Shown one piece after another: positions 47,478 through 56,190 of a DNA stretch of 64,000 nt. Positions within the stretch are counted from its first letter, which is position 1; each line of letters starts with the position of its first letter. Under the pieces are notes generated by a model. It did no database searches, was not told the origin of the DNA, and worked only from the letters and a program-made list of their open reading frames with translations. The stretch is from Marinomonas pontica (GTDB lineage: Bacteria; Pseudomonadota; Gammaproteobacteria; Pseudomonadales; Marinomonadaceae): positions 1-64,000 of the forward strand of contig NZ_JAODTL010000022.1 of NCBI RefSeq assembly GCF_026191375.1, written 5' to 3'. Position numbers and translations under genes: made by a program.

Positions 47478-47523
47478 CACCTATTTAGAGTGAAAAAAGA
47501 ATGCCTTTGACTCTAAATAGGTG
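47478..47523 (-). promoter_or_regulatory. Leader hairpin that covers the rraA ribosome binding site
   Basis: CACCTATTTAGAGT (47478-47491) and ACTCTAAATAGGTG (47510-47523) form a perfect 14-bp stem with an 18-base loop. On the minus-strand transcript the 3' arm ends in AATAGGTG, six bases before the rraA ATG, so the binding site AGGTG is paired. This would make translation depend on unfolding by heat, a protein, an RNA or RNase cleavage. That use is inferred; the stem is seen directly. Confidence 0.6.
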
Positions 47524-47574
47524 GTTGTAATATAGCCAGTTGTTCTGACCTATAGTCACTATTCAGTGATGTGA

Positions 47575-48090
47575 TTAATCTTCTACGGCGGGAATGTCGT
47601 TTGGATCAATCAAGCCATGTTCCACGGCGATTTGCAGTAACTGAATGACCAGCTCATCTGGTGGTAAAAGATGCAGAGGTGTGGTTTGGCCTTGTTCTGT
47701 AACGGCGTCGTCTAAATTGACATCGCGCTCTTCAAACCAGGAGTGAATGCTTTGCACTTCAAAGCTTGGCTCTAGGCCTTTTATGTCATAGGTTGCTTCC
47801 ACCAAAAGACTAACAGACTCTGGTTCCAGTGCATAAATCACATCAGTATCAAATTCATTGATCCATTCTGCTAAAATGTCACTGGCTTCAAAGCCGAACT
47901 CGTACAGTTGTTGTTCATCCAAATCGAGTGCATTAGGTTCGATGCGATGGTTTTCAAGCCATTCATCATCTGGTATGACTAAGACTTCTTTTACTTGTGC
48001 TTCATGAGTGGACCAGGTGAAAAGGAGTGGAAATGCGGGCTCGTCGGAAGAGTTGGCGACAGCCGTCATGAATATAGGTAAACTTGCCAT
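47575..48090 (-). CDS. Acidic protein, possible catalytically dead DEDDh-exonuclease fold
   Basis: A 171-residue acidic protein, start MASLPIFMTAVANSSDEPAF. I have no firm family. The order of elements, FPLLFTW strand, VKEVLVIPDDEWLENHR, then LDEQQLYEFGFEASDILAEW and a TDVIYALEPES strand, resembles exonuclease-like RNase H folds, in which a P..W segment and a G..P..V..W helix recur. The first catalytic Asp-x-Glu is absent, so any such fold would be inactive. It is divergent from the M14 peptidase gene 37 bases away. No operon partner is evident. Confidence 0.6.
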   Translation of the reverse strand: MASLPIFMTAVANSSDEPAFPLLFTWSTHEAQVKEVLVIPDDEWLENHRIEPNALDLDEQQLYEFGFEASDILAEWINEFDTDVIYALEPESVSLLVEATYDIKGLEPSFEVQSIHSWFEERDVNLDDAVTEQGQTTPLHLLPPDELVIQLLQIAVEHGLIDPNDIPAVED

Positions 48091-48127
48091 AATTTAGAAC
48101 CAATGTTTGATTGTTAAGGAAGAATAA

Positions 48128-49282
48128 ATGACCAGCCGAATCAAGATCAGTAGTGCGTTTGATGGCGGTAACATCTCCGTTATTAATGCCTCGGAGCCGG
48201 ACAATATTAGAGTAAAGATCCCTAATGATACAAACTCTAAATTTTTGCAGTGGTTTTATTTTCGATTGCAGGGTGGAATGGGCGAGCAATGCGTTATTCA
48301 ATTTGAAAACGCCAGCGACGCCGCTTATCCAGACGGTTGGGTGGATTATCAGGCCGTTGCCTCATATGACCGTGAATATTGGTTCCGAGTCCCGACAGAA
48401 TACGTTGACGGCAAATTGGTGATTACCCATCAGCCAGAACAAGACAGTGTGTATTACGCCTATTTTGCGCCATACAGCTATGAGCGCCATTTAGACATGA
48501 TGGCTTGGGCGGCCAGTAATGAAGATTGCATTACCGATCACTTGGGTGAAACGGCAGAAGGTCGTGATATTACTTTGTTAGAGATCAGTAAAACCCAAGG
48601 GCTTGCAAAAAACATCTGGATCATTGCTCGTCAGCATCCTGGTGAAACCATGGCTGAGTGGTTTGTGGAAGGTTTGCTTGAGCGCTTGTTTGATGAATCG
48701 CACCCAATCGCACGTGCGTTATTAAGAAATTGTCGTTTTTATGTGGTGCCAAACATGAACCCAGACGGTGCTGTGCATGGCAATTTGCGCGTGAATTCTA
48801 AAGGGGTAAACCTGAACCGTGAATGGAAGAACCCAACGGCCGAGTTCAGCCCTGAAGTATTGGCTGTGCAAAAGAAAATGGCGGAGACAGGCGTGGATTT
48901 GTTTTTAGACATTCATGGTGATGAAGCTTTGCCTGTTAACTTTGTAGACGGTTGCCAAGGCGTACCATCGTTTGATGCTCGCATGGAAGCAATGGAGACG
49001 TTGTTCAAAGATGTGTTTACCGCAGTCAGTCCAGATTTTCAGACTGAAATTGGCTACACCCCAGATCAATTTGGCGAAGCGAATTTGACGGTGGCAACTA
49101 AGTGGGTGGGGGAAACCTATAAGTGCTTGTCTTTCACTTTGGAAATGCCATTTAAAGACAATAAGAACTTGCCAGATGACGTTGTTGGTTGGTCGCCAGA
49201 ACGCGCTAAGATTTTAGGCGCCGATGTTCTGTACCCAATTTATCAGGTGATCATGAGTTCGCATATGAAAGCAGATGACTGA
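48128..49282 (+). CDS. M14 family zinc carboxypeptidase, cytosolic CCP-like
   Basis: A 384-residue protein with an N-terminal beta-sandwich domain (~1-120, ending YYAYFAPYSYERH) and an M14 peptidase domain (~125-375), the two-domain plan of cytosolic carboxypeptidases. Zinc ligands are seen as H and E in ARQHPGETMAEWFVEG (~170-185) and a second His in LFLDIHGDEALP (~260). NPDGAVHGNLRVNSKGVNLN (~215-234) holds the Arg and Asn that bind the substrate carboxylate, and the catalytic Glu is in SFTLEMPFKD (~342). No signal peptide. Eukaryotic relatives trim polyglutamate tails of tubulin; bacterial substrates are unknown. Confidence 0.87.
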   Translation: MTSRIKISSAFDGGNISVINASEPDNIRVKIPNDTNSKFLQWFYFRLQGGMGEQCVIQFENASDAAYPDGWVDYQAVASYDREYWFRVPTEYVDGKLVITHQPEQDSVYYAYFAPYSYERHLDMMAWAASNEDCITDHLGETAEGRDITLLEISKTQGLAKNIWIIARQHPGETMAEWFVEGLLERLFDESHPIARALLRNCRFYVVPNMNPDGAVHGNLRVNSKGVNLNREWKNPTAEFSPEVLAVQKKMAETGVDLFLDIHGDEALPVNFVDGCQGVPSFDARMEAMETLFKDVFTAVSPDFQTEIGYTPDQFGEANLTVATKWVGETYKCLSFTLEMPFKDNKNLPDDVVGWSPERAKILGADVLYPIYQVIMSSHMKADD

Positions 49283-49444
49283 TTAGAAGAGACTATTTTC
49301 GCTGTTTTGCGTTATTTGAAGGGCAAATCGTGATTTATTATCTAGCGAACTTGGTGAAACTGGATTACGATCTGCCAATTCAAAATTGCAATGAATTTAA
49401 TGCCCTTTTTATTTTTATAGAACGTAATTTTAGGACGAGAAAAA

Positions 49445-50017
49445 ATGCCTAAGGCAAGTGAAATCAAAAAGAACATCGCTATCAGTTATGACAACAAAAC
49501 GTACATCGTAAAAGACATCGAACGTTCTGTTCCTCAAGGACGTGCTGGTGGCAGTCTATATCGTATGCGCATGTACGATGTGGTTACGGGTCGTAAATTG
49601 GACGAAACGTTTAAAGATTCAGACATGATCGATTTGGCTGATCTGGTTCGTCGTCAAGCGATGTTTTCTTATTCCGATGGTGATGAATATGTTTTCATGG
49701 ATAACGAAGACTACACGCCTTACAGCTTGAATAAGAGTGCTATTGAAGAAGAGATTCTGTTTGTTAACGAAGAAACACAGGGTATTCAAGTGGTTTTGGT
49801 TAACGACGTGCCTGTGATTATCGAATTGCCGACCAACGTTGAGTTGGAAGTTGTAGAAACAGACCCATCTATTAAAGGCGCCTCAGCAACATCTCGTAAT
49901 AAGCCTGCAAAATTGTCAACGGGTGCGGTAATTCAAGTGCCTGAGCACATTTCTACAGGTGACCGTATTAAGGTCAACGTAGAAGAGCGTAAGTTTGCCG
50001 GTCGCGCTGAGAAATAA
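49445..50017 (+). CDS. efpL: EF-P-like translation factor EfpL (YeiP)
   Basis: A 190-residue paralogue of elongation factor P that relieves ribosome stalling. Three beta-barrel domains are expected; the start [20 protein letters not shown], VDGxEYVFM-like [19 protein letters not shown] (~79-97), and the end [20 protein letters not shown] and [14 protein letters not shown] are typical of YeiP/EfpL. The tip loop reads [14 protein letters not shown] (~29-42), with an Arg in place of the modified Lys of classical EF-P, so no EpmA/EarP modification is needed. AGGACGAG precedes the ATG. A terminator follows. Confidence 0.9.
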   Translation: MPKASEIKKNIAISYDNKTYIVKDIERSVPQGRAGGSLYRMRMYDVVTGRKLDETFKDSDMIDLADLVRRQAMFSYSDGDEYVFMDNEDYTPYSLNKSAIEEEILFVNEETQGIQVVLVNDVPVIIELPTNVELEVVETDPSIKGASATSRNKPAKLSTGAVIQVPEHISTGDRIKVNVEERKFAGRAEK

Positions 50018-50043
50018 TTTCTCTAATACGTTAGCAATGAATG

Positions 50044-50074
50044 AAAAAATGCAGCCAATAGGCTGCATTTTTTT
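50044..50074 (+). terminator. Terminator after efpL
   Basis: AAAAAATGCAGCC (50044-50056) pairs with GGCTGCATTTTTTT (50061-50074) around loop AATA, with a T tract. The A-rich left side also allows it to serve the convergent trmJ. Confidence 0.88.
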
Positions 50075-50104
50075 GTTCTGAATAAAAAGTAAAGATAGCC
50101 AAAT

Positions 50105-50887
50105 TTAGTCTTTCTTAGCCGTTTCTTTTAATGCGTCTTTGACCTTTTTCTCAGGGTGATTGTTGGCCTCTGTTAGACCCGCTTCACGTTGAACAGCAGC
50201 CAGTACGCCTCGTAAAATGCCTAATTCTTGTTTCTCAGGGCGAGAGCGATTAAAGAACCGATGTAACTTATCAAGCACTTTACCCGGATGGCTGCGAATG
50301 ATGAAATTGATGCCATACAGCGTCTCTTCTAAGTGGTCGTAGAAAAGATCCATGTCTTTTTTGTGGGGGTATTCAGGCGTTTCTTTCTTGATGTATTCTT
50401 TGTTCTGGTTTGCCATCCATATTTCGTAAGCAACGATTTGTACCGCTTGGGAAATATTTAGCACGGGGTACTCGTCATTGGCATCGATATACACTTGGCG
50501 ATGGCATTGAGCAATTTCATCGTTCAATAGCCCCGTGGTTTCCCGACCAAACACGATGGCAACATTATGGTTTACCGCTTCGGGGATAACGCTTTCAGCG
50601 CATTCGCGAGCATTCATGATAGGCAGTTGAAACGTGCGATGACGTGCACTGGTGCCAATGACAAGACTGCAATCCGCGATGGCTTCTTCTAATGTCGATA
50701 CGATGGTCGCATTTTCAAGGAGATCAACAGCGCCAGCCGCGCGGCTAGTGGCTTCCTCTGAAGGGTAGTCGTTTGGGTCAACCAAATATAAGTTGGTTAG
50801 TCCCATATTCTTCATGGCACGGGCGATGGCGCCTACGTTGCCGGGGTGGAAGGTGTTGATCAATACAATTCGGATGTTACTTAGCAT
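50105..50887 (-). CDS. trmJ: tRNA (cytidine/uridine-2'-O-)-methyltransferase TrmJ
   Basis: TrmJ methylates the ribose of nucleotide 32 in several tRNAs using S-adenosylmethionine. The 260-residue protein is a SPOUT methyltransferase with the knot motifs INTFHPGNVGAIARAMKNMG (~10-29, with the catalytic Arg), VFGRETTGLLNDEIAQC (~113-129) and LNISQAVQIVAYEIW (~142-156). The C-terminal ~85 residues form the extra helical domain of TrmJ. In many Proteobacteria trmJ lies beside iscR; here it is next to a DnaJ-domain gene instead. Confidence 0.93.
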   Translation of the reverse strand: MLSNIRIVLINTFHPGNVGAIARAMKNMGLTNLYLVDPNDYPSEEATSRAAGAVDLLENATIVSTLEEAIADCSLVIGTSARHRTFQLPIMNARECAESVIPEAVNHNVAIVFGRETTGLLNDEIAQCHRQVYIDANDEYPVLNISQAVQIVAYEIWMANQNKEYIKKETPEYPHKKDMDLFYDHLEETLYGINFIIRSHPGKVLDKLHRFFNRSRPEKQELGILRGVLAAVQREAGLTEANNHPEKKVKDALKETAKKD

Positions 50888-50943
50888 GGGTCGTGAAGCA
50901 CTCAGGGTTGTTTGTCACTTAGACTTATTGTCTTGTCGTCAGA

Positions 50944-52266
50944 TTATGGCTTTAGCGTGAGCGATTGCTCGGTGCTGGCGAAATCGACGTTGTCTAAGAT
51001 GACTTTGGTTGTGTCATTAAAGAGGAACTGATTACAGGCGTGATGATACAGGGAACCTGTCTCTAACACCAATCGGTAGTTGCCTCTTGGAATGTAATTG
51101 GCGGCATACGCTTGTTTTCCATACAAGTAGATGGAAAAGGGCGCTTGACCGTCATAGGATTCGAACGTCAGCATGCTGTGCTCGGGGAGTTGGTTGAGAA
51201 TGCGCAGTCGGCTGCTGCCATCAGCTTTGCCAATTAATTCACCGTGTTGTGGTGCAATCCCTGGCTGGCCAATACAGCCCGTTCTCATGGCTTGTTGCAC
51301 ACTTCCATATCCAATATTTTTTGCTTCTACCCAGCCATTGATCCCTTGGTAACGAACGGTTAACCAGTCGCCCTGCAATTTAATACTTTGTAGATTGGAT
51401 TGCGGTGGAATAGTTTGAATTACTGTTCCACTGGCGTCAGGCTCAGAGAATAAACGGGTCTCGTTAAGGGTGTATCCGGATCCCACTCGAAACTGAGGAT
51501 ACAGCCCGCTAACGTAAGGGCTTTCGTTTGATTCGAATTGGCTCGTTTTGTTAGCTGATTGCCAGTAAAGCGTGCTGTAAATACCCGCTGCAAAACAAGC
51601 GATGTAGGTGGCGGCGCGAAAAGCCGCTTTGGCTGCATCTAATCGAATGGGTTGGCTAACAGGTCTGCTTGCTGGGTGTTCTTTTGGCTCAATTTCGTCT
51701 TCATCAACAAACGATTGGTAAGGTGGAATATCCGATGTATCCGATTGGTAGTGTTTGGTGTCGTCACCAGTGTGGCTAGATGAGTAATCATAGCCTTGGG
51801 CCGTGAAATTTTTAGAAGCCTTGAAGGCTTCTTCATACAGGGCTTTTACGCGCTTTTCATTGAGCGTGTTTCGCGCTGCTTTTATGGCGTCGTCACGGGC
51901 TTTTTCTTGATGCGCGTTATTGCGCTTCATTTCATCGTATGCCCGTTGCCGCTCTTTTATGAAGGCTTCTTGTTCTTTGTCTGTGGCAGTGGAGGCGTGC
52001 GAATATCGATTTTTAGCCCCAGAGCTTTGTGTGTTTTCACTGGTAAAGCTAAAAGGCTTCCAGTCGTTTACTTGCGCGCTTTGGCGAATGGCATTCGATA
52101 CATTTTCATACGCCGCTTGCAGTCGCTGGAACAATTCTGTGGTGTCTGTATCTGGGTTTTTGTCGGGATGGTAACGCCGAGCTAAACGTCTAAACGCGGC
52201 CTTTGCTTCCTGCTCACTGGCACTGGTGGGGATTTCCAGTAGTTGATAGTCGTCTATTAAGCTCAT
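50944..52266 (-). CDS. DnaJ-domain membrane protein with SH3-like domain
   Basis: A 440-residue protein. The N-terminal J domain (~4-60, DDYQLLEIPTSASEQEAKAA) contains the HPD motif in RRYHPDKNPD (~31-40), needed to stimulate an Hsp70. A charged region (~95-200) precedes one likely membrane segment (AAFRAATYIACFAAGIYSTL, ~213-232). The outer part has an SH3-like bacterial domain (~265-320, VGSGYTLNETRLFSEPD and GDWLTVRYQGINGWVEAKN) and a C-terminal beta domain with a Cys pair. This layout, a J domain inside and SH3 outside, is unusual. The Hsp70 genes at 32567-37057 are possible partners, which is speculation. Confidence 0.8.
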   Translation of the reverse strand: MSLIDDYQLLEIPTSASEQEAKAAFRRLARRYHPDKNPDTDTTELFQRLQAAYENVSNAIRQSAQVNDWKPFSFTSENTQSSGAKNRYSHASTATDKEQEAFIKERQRAYDEMKRNNAHQEKARDDAIKAARNTLNEKRVKALYEEAFKASKNFTAQGYDYSSSHTGDDTKHYQSDTSDIPPYQSFVDEDEIEPKEHPASRPVSQPIRLDAAKAAFRAATYIACFAAGIYSTLYWQSANKTSQFESNESPYVSGLYPQFRVGSGYTLNETRLFSEPDASGTVIQTIPPQSNLQSIKLQGDWLTVRYQGINGWVEAKNIGYGSVQQAMRTGCIGQPGIAPQHGELIGKADGSSRLRILNQLPEHSMLTFESYDGQAPFSIYLYGKQAYAANYIPRGNYRLVLETGSLYHHACNQFLFNDTTKVILDNVDFASTEQSLTLKP

Positions 52267-52321
52267 GCTTTTTGGGTTACTAACCGTGTTATACAGTGTG
52301 AATGAATAAGTCTGTTACGCA

Positions 52322-54829
52322 TTATGCACGATTTGTTGGTGCGGACAAAGATGGATCTTTTTCAGCCAAAAGCTCGAGGTAGTGTACGGGAGACATGGGG
52401 CGATAGAGATGGTAACCCTGCCCAACTTGACAGTTCCATTGTAACAAGAGTTGTAAAATGCCTTCGGATTCAATGCCTTCTGCTACACTGGCGATTTCCA
52501 AGGCGTCGCACAAGTCGATCATGCTTCGGCACAAGGTTTGACTTTGTGCATCGTTGAGTAAATTCATGACAAAAAACTGATCAATTTTAAGTTCATCGGT
52601 TTCCAATGCGACTAGATTTTGCATTGAACTGTAGCCCACGCCAAAGTCATCGATGGCCAATTTAAAGCCAGCTTGATGAAGCAGTTTGACGTTGTTATGA
52701 ACGGTCTCGTTATTGTTGAATACGCTGGTCTCGGTGATTTCAATGGTAAACCTATGCGCTGACAATCGGTGTGTCGAAACCGATCCGATGACACGTCTTG
52801 CAAACCCTTCTTGTAATAAATCCAGCGCAGAGATATTAATCGATAGACATTGTGTGGCGAGCACCTGGGGGTGCTCGGAAACCCATTTGAAAACCTTTTC
52901 AATCAGCATGTCTGTTAGCTTGTAAATGAGTCCAGTTTGTTCGGCTAAAGGAATAAATTCCGCCGGTGAAACTGGACCTAATAGATCGTTGTTCCAACGT
53001 ATCAAAACTTCGCCACCAATGATGTCTCTGTTTACTAGATGGACTTGAGGTTGAATGTCAAAGTAGAGCTTTTCATGCTCAATATCATTGGTAAGTAGGG
53101 TGATAAGGTTAAGTTGATGCGCGTGGTTGCTTTTGAGGTTGTCGTTGAAGGCCGCCCAATTTCCAGATGAATAAGTCACTGAATGTGTCGCAATTAAGGC
53201 GTTTTTATAGAGCTTATCCAAATCTGACCCTTGCGATGGGTACATAGCGCTCCCAATTTTATATTGGTGCCTAAAAGGGGTTTTATCGATCAGCGTTGGA
53301 TTGTCTAAAATGGCCTGAATGGCCTTTATTTGCTGATGCAGCGTTTCGGGCGATACGCTGATTAGTACCATGCTTGTGGTGGTTAATCTAATCAACTTTT
53401 TGGTGTTTTGATCGGGTAAAGGGAAAGACATTAATCCTTTTAGGTCGAGGGTTTGTTGGTGAATTCCTTGAATGACATCGCATATCGCGGCATCCGCTTT
53501 GGCTGGCCCTAATGCTTGACTTAATGTCTGATAGTTACTGATATCAATGATGATGAGAGCAAGTGTTGACGTTTCATCATGACTTTTTAGTAACTGAGGC
53601 AATGTGTCGAAATAGTACGTCCTATTTGGCAACCCGGTGGGCAAATCAGTGATGGCTTGCCGTTGTCGATTGTATTCAATCTGTTTGGCTTTATCGGCAA
53701 AGGCAAAGGAAAATCCCAGCAGCTGTAAAATGCTTGAAACAGGAAATATAGACTCAGTAAAGACATTAATAGGCAGCATTTTCCAAAAAATCATTGTGTT
53801 GAGGATGCTGCCGGTGAGCAAAAAGAACCATGAAAATAAGTAGAAGCGAACGGCAACGAATCCTTTTAGATAGGCTTTAATCCCCCAATAACAGCAAATG
53901 ATGAACATAAAAACTTCGAGCGTTGCAAAAAGCTGTGCGGAGGTTTTAACGGAAGTTAGTTGTGTGGACATTAAAAAGGCGATGAAAATAACATCACCAT
54001 ATTTACGCAGAATGGATTTACTGGAAGGAACCTTCACTTCTTTGAGAAAGTGCAACGTGAAGCGGAAGAGTATCCATGCCGCCACGCCAAATAAAACAAA
54101 CAAGTTTCGAATAATCCATTGGCTAATTTCTTCCGAAAAAAGCCAGCGGTTAAAGCCCGTTATCACCCCCAGCGCGACCAAAATAACAATGTTTAAACCT
54201 AGATAATAAATAAACCCAGGCTGTCTAAGCAGAATAAAAACAAAGATATTGTGCGCCAACAAAATGCTTAGACTACTGATGATAAATGTCCAAAACAGCA
54301 ATTTTTGCTCTTTTTGTTTAATGGAGTCTTGCTCGTCGAAAATCATAAATGGCGTAAGCAGTGGGCTGTTTCCCTGTTTACGGATCAATAAGGTTGTGTC
54401 TTCCTGAGTGGACAGAGTGATTGGCACCCAGATACCATCATAATGTTCAATATCACCTTGCCAGTTATCCAGCGCGCCTTTCTTCCATTGCTCTTGTAGG
54501 GTGTCGCCATAGAAAAGGTAAAAGTCCAAATGTTCGATAACATAGTAATTTAAGTTAAGGTAAAGCGTCTTTTCGAGAGCATTCGGTGCTAGTTTTGGGA
54601 AAGAGAGCTTGTGCCAGTAAGCACTTTTAGCGAAATCTTGCGATTCAGCGTAGGTGCTTGTCTTAAACTTTGTTGAGCGCAGCGCTTCTTCGACAGATAA
54701 GTTTGTTGTGTCTTGCAAAGTGGGGAGAGCGCCAATCAGTCGCGCGTTGTCCGTTGTTGAGGCTATGACGGAATGGACACATAATTGCATTGTCAGTAGA
54801 AAGAAGTAAAAAATTCGTCTAGATACCAT
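52322..54829 (-). CDS. 7TM-DISM sensor with degenerate GGDEF and EAL domains
   Basis: An 835-residue inner-membrane protein, probably a cyclic-di-GMP phosphodiesterase. It has a signal segment (RRIFYFFLLTMQLCVHSVIA), a periplasmic 7TMR-DISMED2-type domain (~25-170), seven membrane helices (~185-385), a GGDEF-like domain without the GGDEF motif (~405-560), and an EAL domain (~570-825). The EAL motif reads GGEVLIRW (EVL), and DDFGVGYSSMQNL (~737), ELKIDQFFV and SVAEGIES (~785) keep the metal and catalytic residues. I start at ATG 54829, preceded by AGGA, rather than 54892. Sensory input is unknown; DISM domains often bind carbohydrates. Confidence 0.88.
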   Translation of the reverse strand: MVSRRIFYFFLLTMQLCVHSVIASTTDNARLIGALPTLQDTTNLSVEEALRSTKFKTSTYAESQDFAKSAYWHKLSFPKLAPNALEKTLYLNLNYYVIEHLDFYLFYGDTLQEQWKKGALDNWQGDIEHYDGIWVPITLSTQEDTTLLIRKQGNSPLLTPFMIFDEQDSIKQKEQKLLFWTFIISSLSILLAHNIFVFILLRQPGFIYYLGLNIVILVALGVITGFNRWLFSEEISQWIIRNLFVLFGVAAWILFRFTLHFLKEVKVPSSKSILRKYGDVIFIAFLMSTQLTSVKTSAQLFATLEVFMFIICCYWGIKAYLKGFVAVRFYLFSWFFLLTGSILNTMIFWKMLPINVFTESIFPVSSILQLLGFSFAFADKAKQIEYNRQRQAITDLPTGLPNRTYYFDTLPQLLKSHDETSTLALIIIDISNYQTLSQALGPAKADAAICDVIQGIHQQTLDLKGLMSFPLPDQNTKKLIRLTTTSMVLISVSPETLHQQIKAIQAILDNPTLIDKTPFRHQYKIGSAMYPSQGSDLDKLYKNALIATHSVTYSSGNWAAFNDNLKSNHAHQLNLITLLTNDIEHEKLYFDIQPQVHLVNRDIIGGEVLIRWNNDLLGPVSPAEFIPLAEQTGLIYKLTDMLIEKVFKWVSEHPQVLATQCLSINISALDLLQEGFARRVIGSVSTHRLSAHRFTIEITETSVFNNNETVHNNVKLLHQAGFKLAIDDFGVGYSSMQNLVALETDELKIDQFFVMNLLNDAQSQTLCRSMIDLCDALEIASVAEGIESEGILQLLLQWNCQVGQGYHLYRPMSPVHYLELLAEKDPSLSAPTNRA

Positions 54830-54990
54830 TCCATTTGATCCTATATAACAAAGACGATTATGAACAAAGATGTAGTTATGATTGCTGATCATTTTGTCGT
54901 GACAACATCGACAATCTTTGCTTGCAATCAGGTTGGCTTTCTTAAAATATAGGCGACATTTTTAATATATGTACACTGTTTAGGATTTTT

Positions 54991-55473
54991 ATGAGTGATA
55001 AATTGACCCATTTGGACCACCAAGGCCATGCTCACATGGTGGATGTTTCAGATAAAGACATCACTAAGCGCACCGCCACGGCGCAAGCTATTTTAGTGAT
55101 GAGACCTGAAACATTAACCAAAGTGATTGAAGGCGGCTTGCCCAAAGGGGATGTGTTAGCAACAGCACGCATTGCCGGTATTCAGGGGGCTAAAAAAACC
55201 GCCGACCTTATTCCTTTGTGTCATCCTTTAATGCTAACGAAAGTCACTGTCGATATTTCGGTATTGGATGAGTGTCGATTAGAGGTGCTGTGTACTTGTT
55301 CTTTGTCCGGTAAAACGGGGGTTGAAATGGAAGCGTTAACGGGTGCGAGCATTGCAGCGTTAACACTTTATGATATGTGCAAAGCAGTTGATAAAGGCAT
55401 AGTCATTCAGAATGTGTCTTTATTGGAAAAGAAAGGTGGCAAAAGTGGAGATTGGAGTAAGCAAAATGACTAG
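54991..55473 (+). CDS. moaC: Cyclic pyranopterin monophosphate synthase
   Basis: MoaC converts the MoaA product to cyclic pyranopterin monophosphate in molybdenum cofactor synthesis. The 160-residue protein starts [19 protein letters not shown] and has TRIAGI-like [20 protein letters not shown] (~63-82) and the [20 protein letters not shown] signature (~118-137), including the catalytic Lys and Asp. It overlaps moaD by eight bases. MoaA and MoaB are not in the window. Confidence 0.96.
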   Translation: MSDKLTHLDHQGHAHMVDVSDKDITKRTATAQAILVMRPETLTKVIEGGLPKGDVLATARIAGIQGAKKTADLIPLCHPLMLTKVTVDISVLDECRLEVLCTCSLSGKTGVEMEALTGASIAALTLYDMCKAVDKGIVIQNVSLLEKKGGKSGDWSKQND

Positions 55474-55719
55474 CATCAAGGTGGTCTTTTTTGCCTCTCT
55501 TAAAGACGGTGTTGGAATGAGTGATTGCATTATCGATGCTGATTTACCCATTAGTATCGCAGAGCTTAAAGCGGTGCTGGCTGATCATTTAGACAATGGG
55601 CAGATCTTGCTGAAAGATGGTGTGCAATCCTCGGTGGACTTTGAATTCACTAGAGACTCAGATTTGGTAACGGCTGGGGTTCGTGAAGTCGCTTTTTTCC
55701 ACCTGTGACGGGAGGCTAA
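55466..55719 (+). pseudogene. moaD: Molybdopterin synthase sulfur carrier MoaD, frame broken before the Gly-Gly end
   Basis: MoaD carries the thiocarboxylate sulfur for molybdopterin on its C-terminal Gly-Gly. The frame [20 protein letters not shown]... is typical, but as read it ends in VREVAFFHL at 55708 without the essential Gly-Gly. One extra T in the run 55693-55698 gives VAFFPPVTGG and a stop at 55717-55719, an 84-residue normal MoaD. The site T TTT TTC would also allow -1 frameshifting, but an under-called T run is more likely. It lies between moaC (eight-base overlap) and moaE (start directly at the restored stop). Confidence 0.9.
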
Positions 55720-56169
55720 ATGATTCTTGTGCAGGAAGAGGATTTTGACGTAGACGTTTTGTATAAACGTTTATTACACGCCAATAAAACGGGCGCCGTC
55801 GCAATGTTTGTTGGTTTGGTTCGACAGTTTTCGGATTTACCGAACGATGAATGTAGTTTCGAACTTGAGCACTACCCGGGCATGACGGAGCGAAATCTAC
55901 AAGCCATTGTAGATGAAGCAAACCAGCGCTGGGCGCTTATTGACGTTTGCGTGGTGCACCGAGTCGGACGATTATCGGTGGATGACCAAATCGTTTTTGT
56001 AGGAGTGAGTGCATCGCATCGTGCAGAAGCCTTTCAGGCGTGTGACTTCATCATGGACTATTTGAAGAGCCGTGCCGCCTTCTGGAAAAAAGAGACCCAA
56101 GGCGCGAAAAGCCATTGGGTAGAAGCGAATGAAAAAGATCAACACAGTTTAGCGCGTTGGTCTAAATAG
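55720..56169 (+). CDS. moaE: Molybdopterin synthase catalytic subunit
   Basis: MoaE inserts two sulfurs from MoaD into cyclic pyranopterin monophosphate. The 149-residue protein has the family segments TGAVAMFVGLVRQF (~26-39), LEHYPGMTERNLQAIVDEA (~52-70), VVHRVGRLSVDDQIVFVGV (~82-100) and the active-site region LKSRAAFWKKETQGAKSHWV (~118-137) with the catalytic Lys. It completes the moaCDE operon. No gene of the molybdate transporter is nearby. Confidence 0.96.
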   Translation: MILVQEEDFDVDVLYKRLLHANKTGAVAMFVGLVRQFSDLPNDECSFELEHYPGMTERNLQAIVDEANQRWALIDVCVVHRVGRLSVDDQIVFVGVSASHRAEAFQACDFIMDYLKSRAAFWKKETQGAKSHWVEANEKDQHSLARWSK

Positions 56170-56190
56170 TTGAATGCTATACCGGAATAA

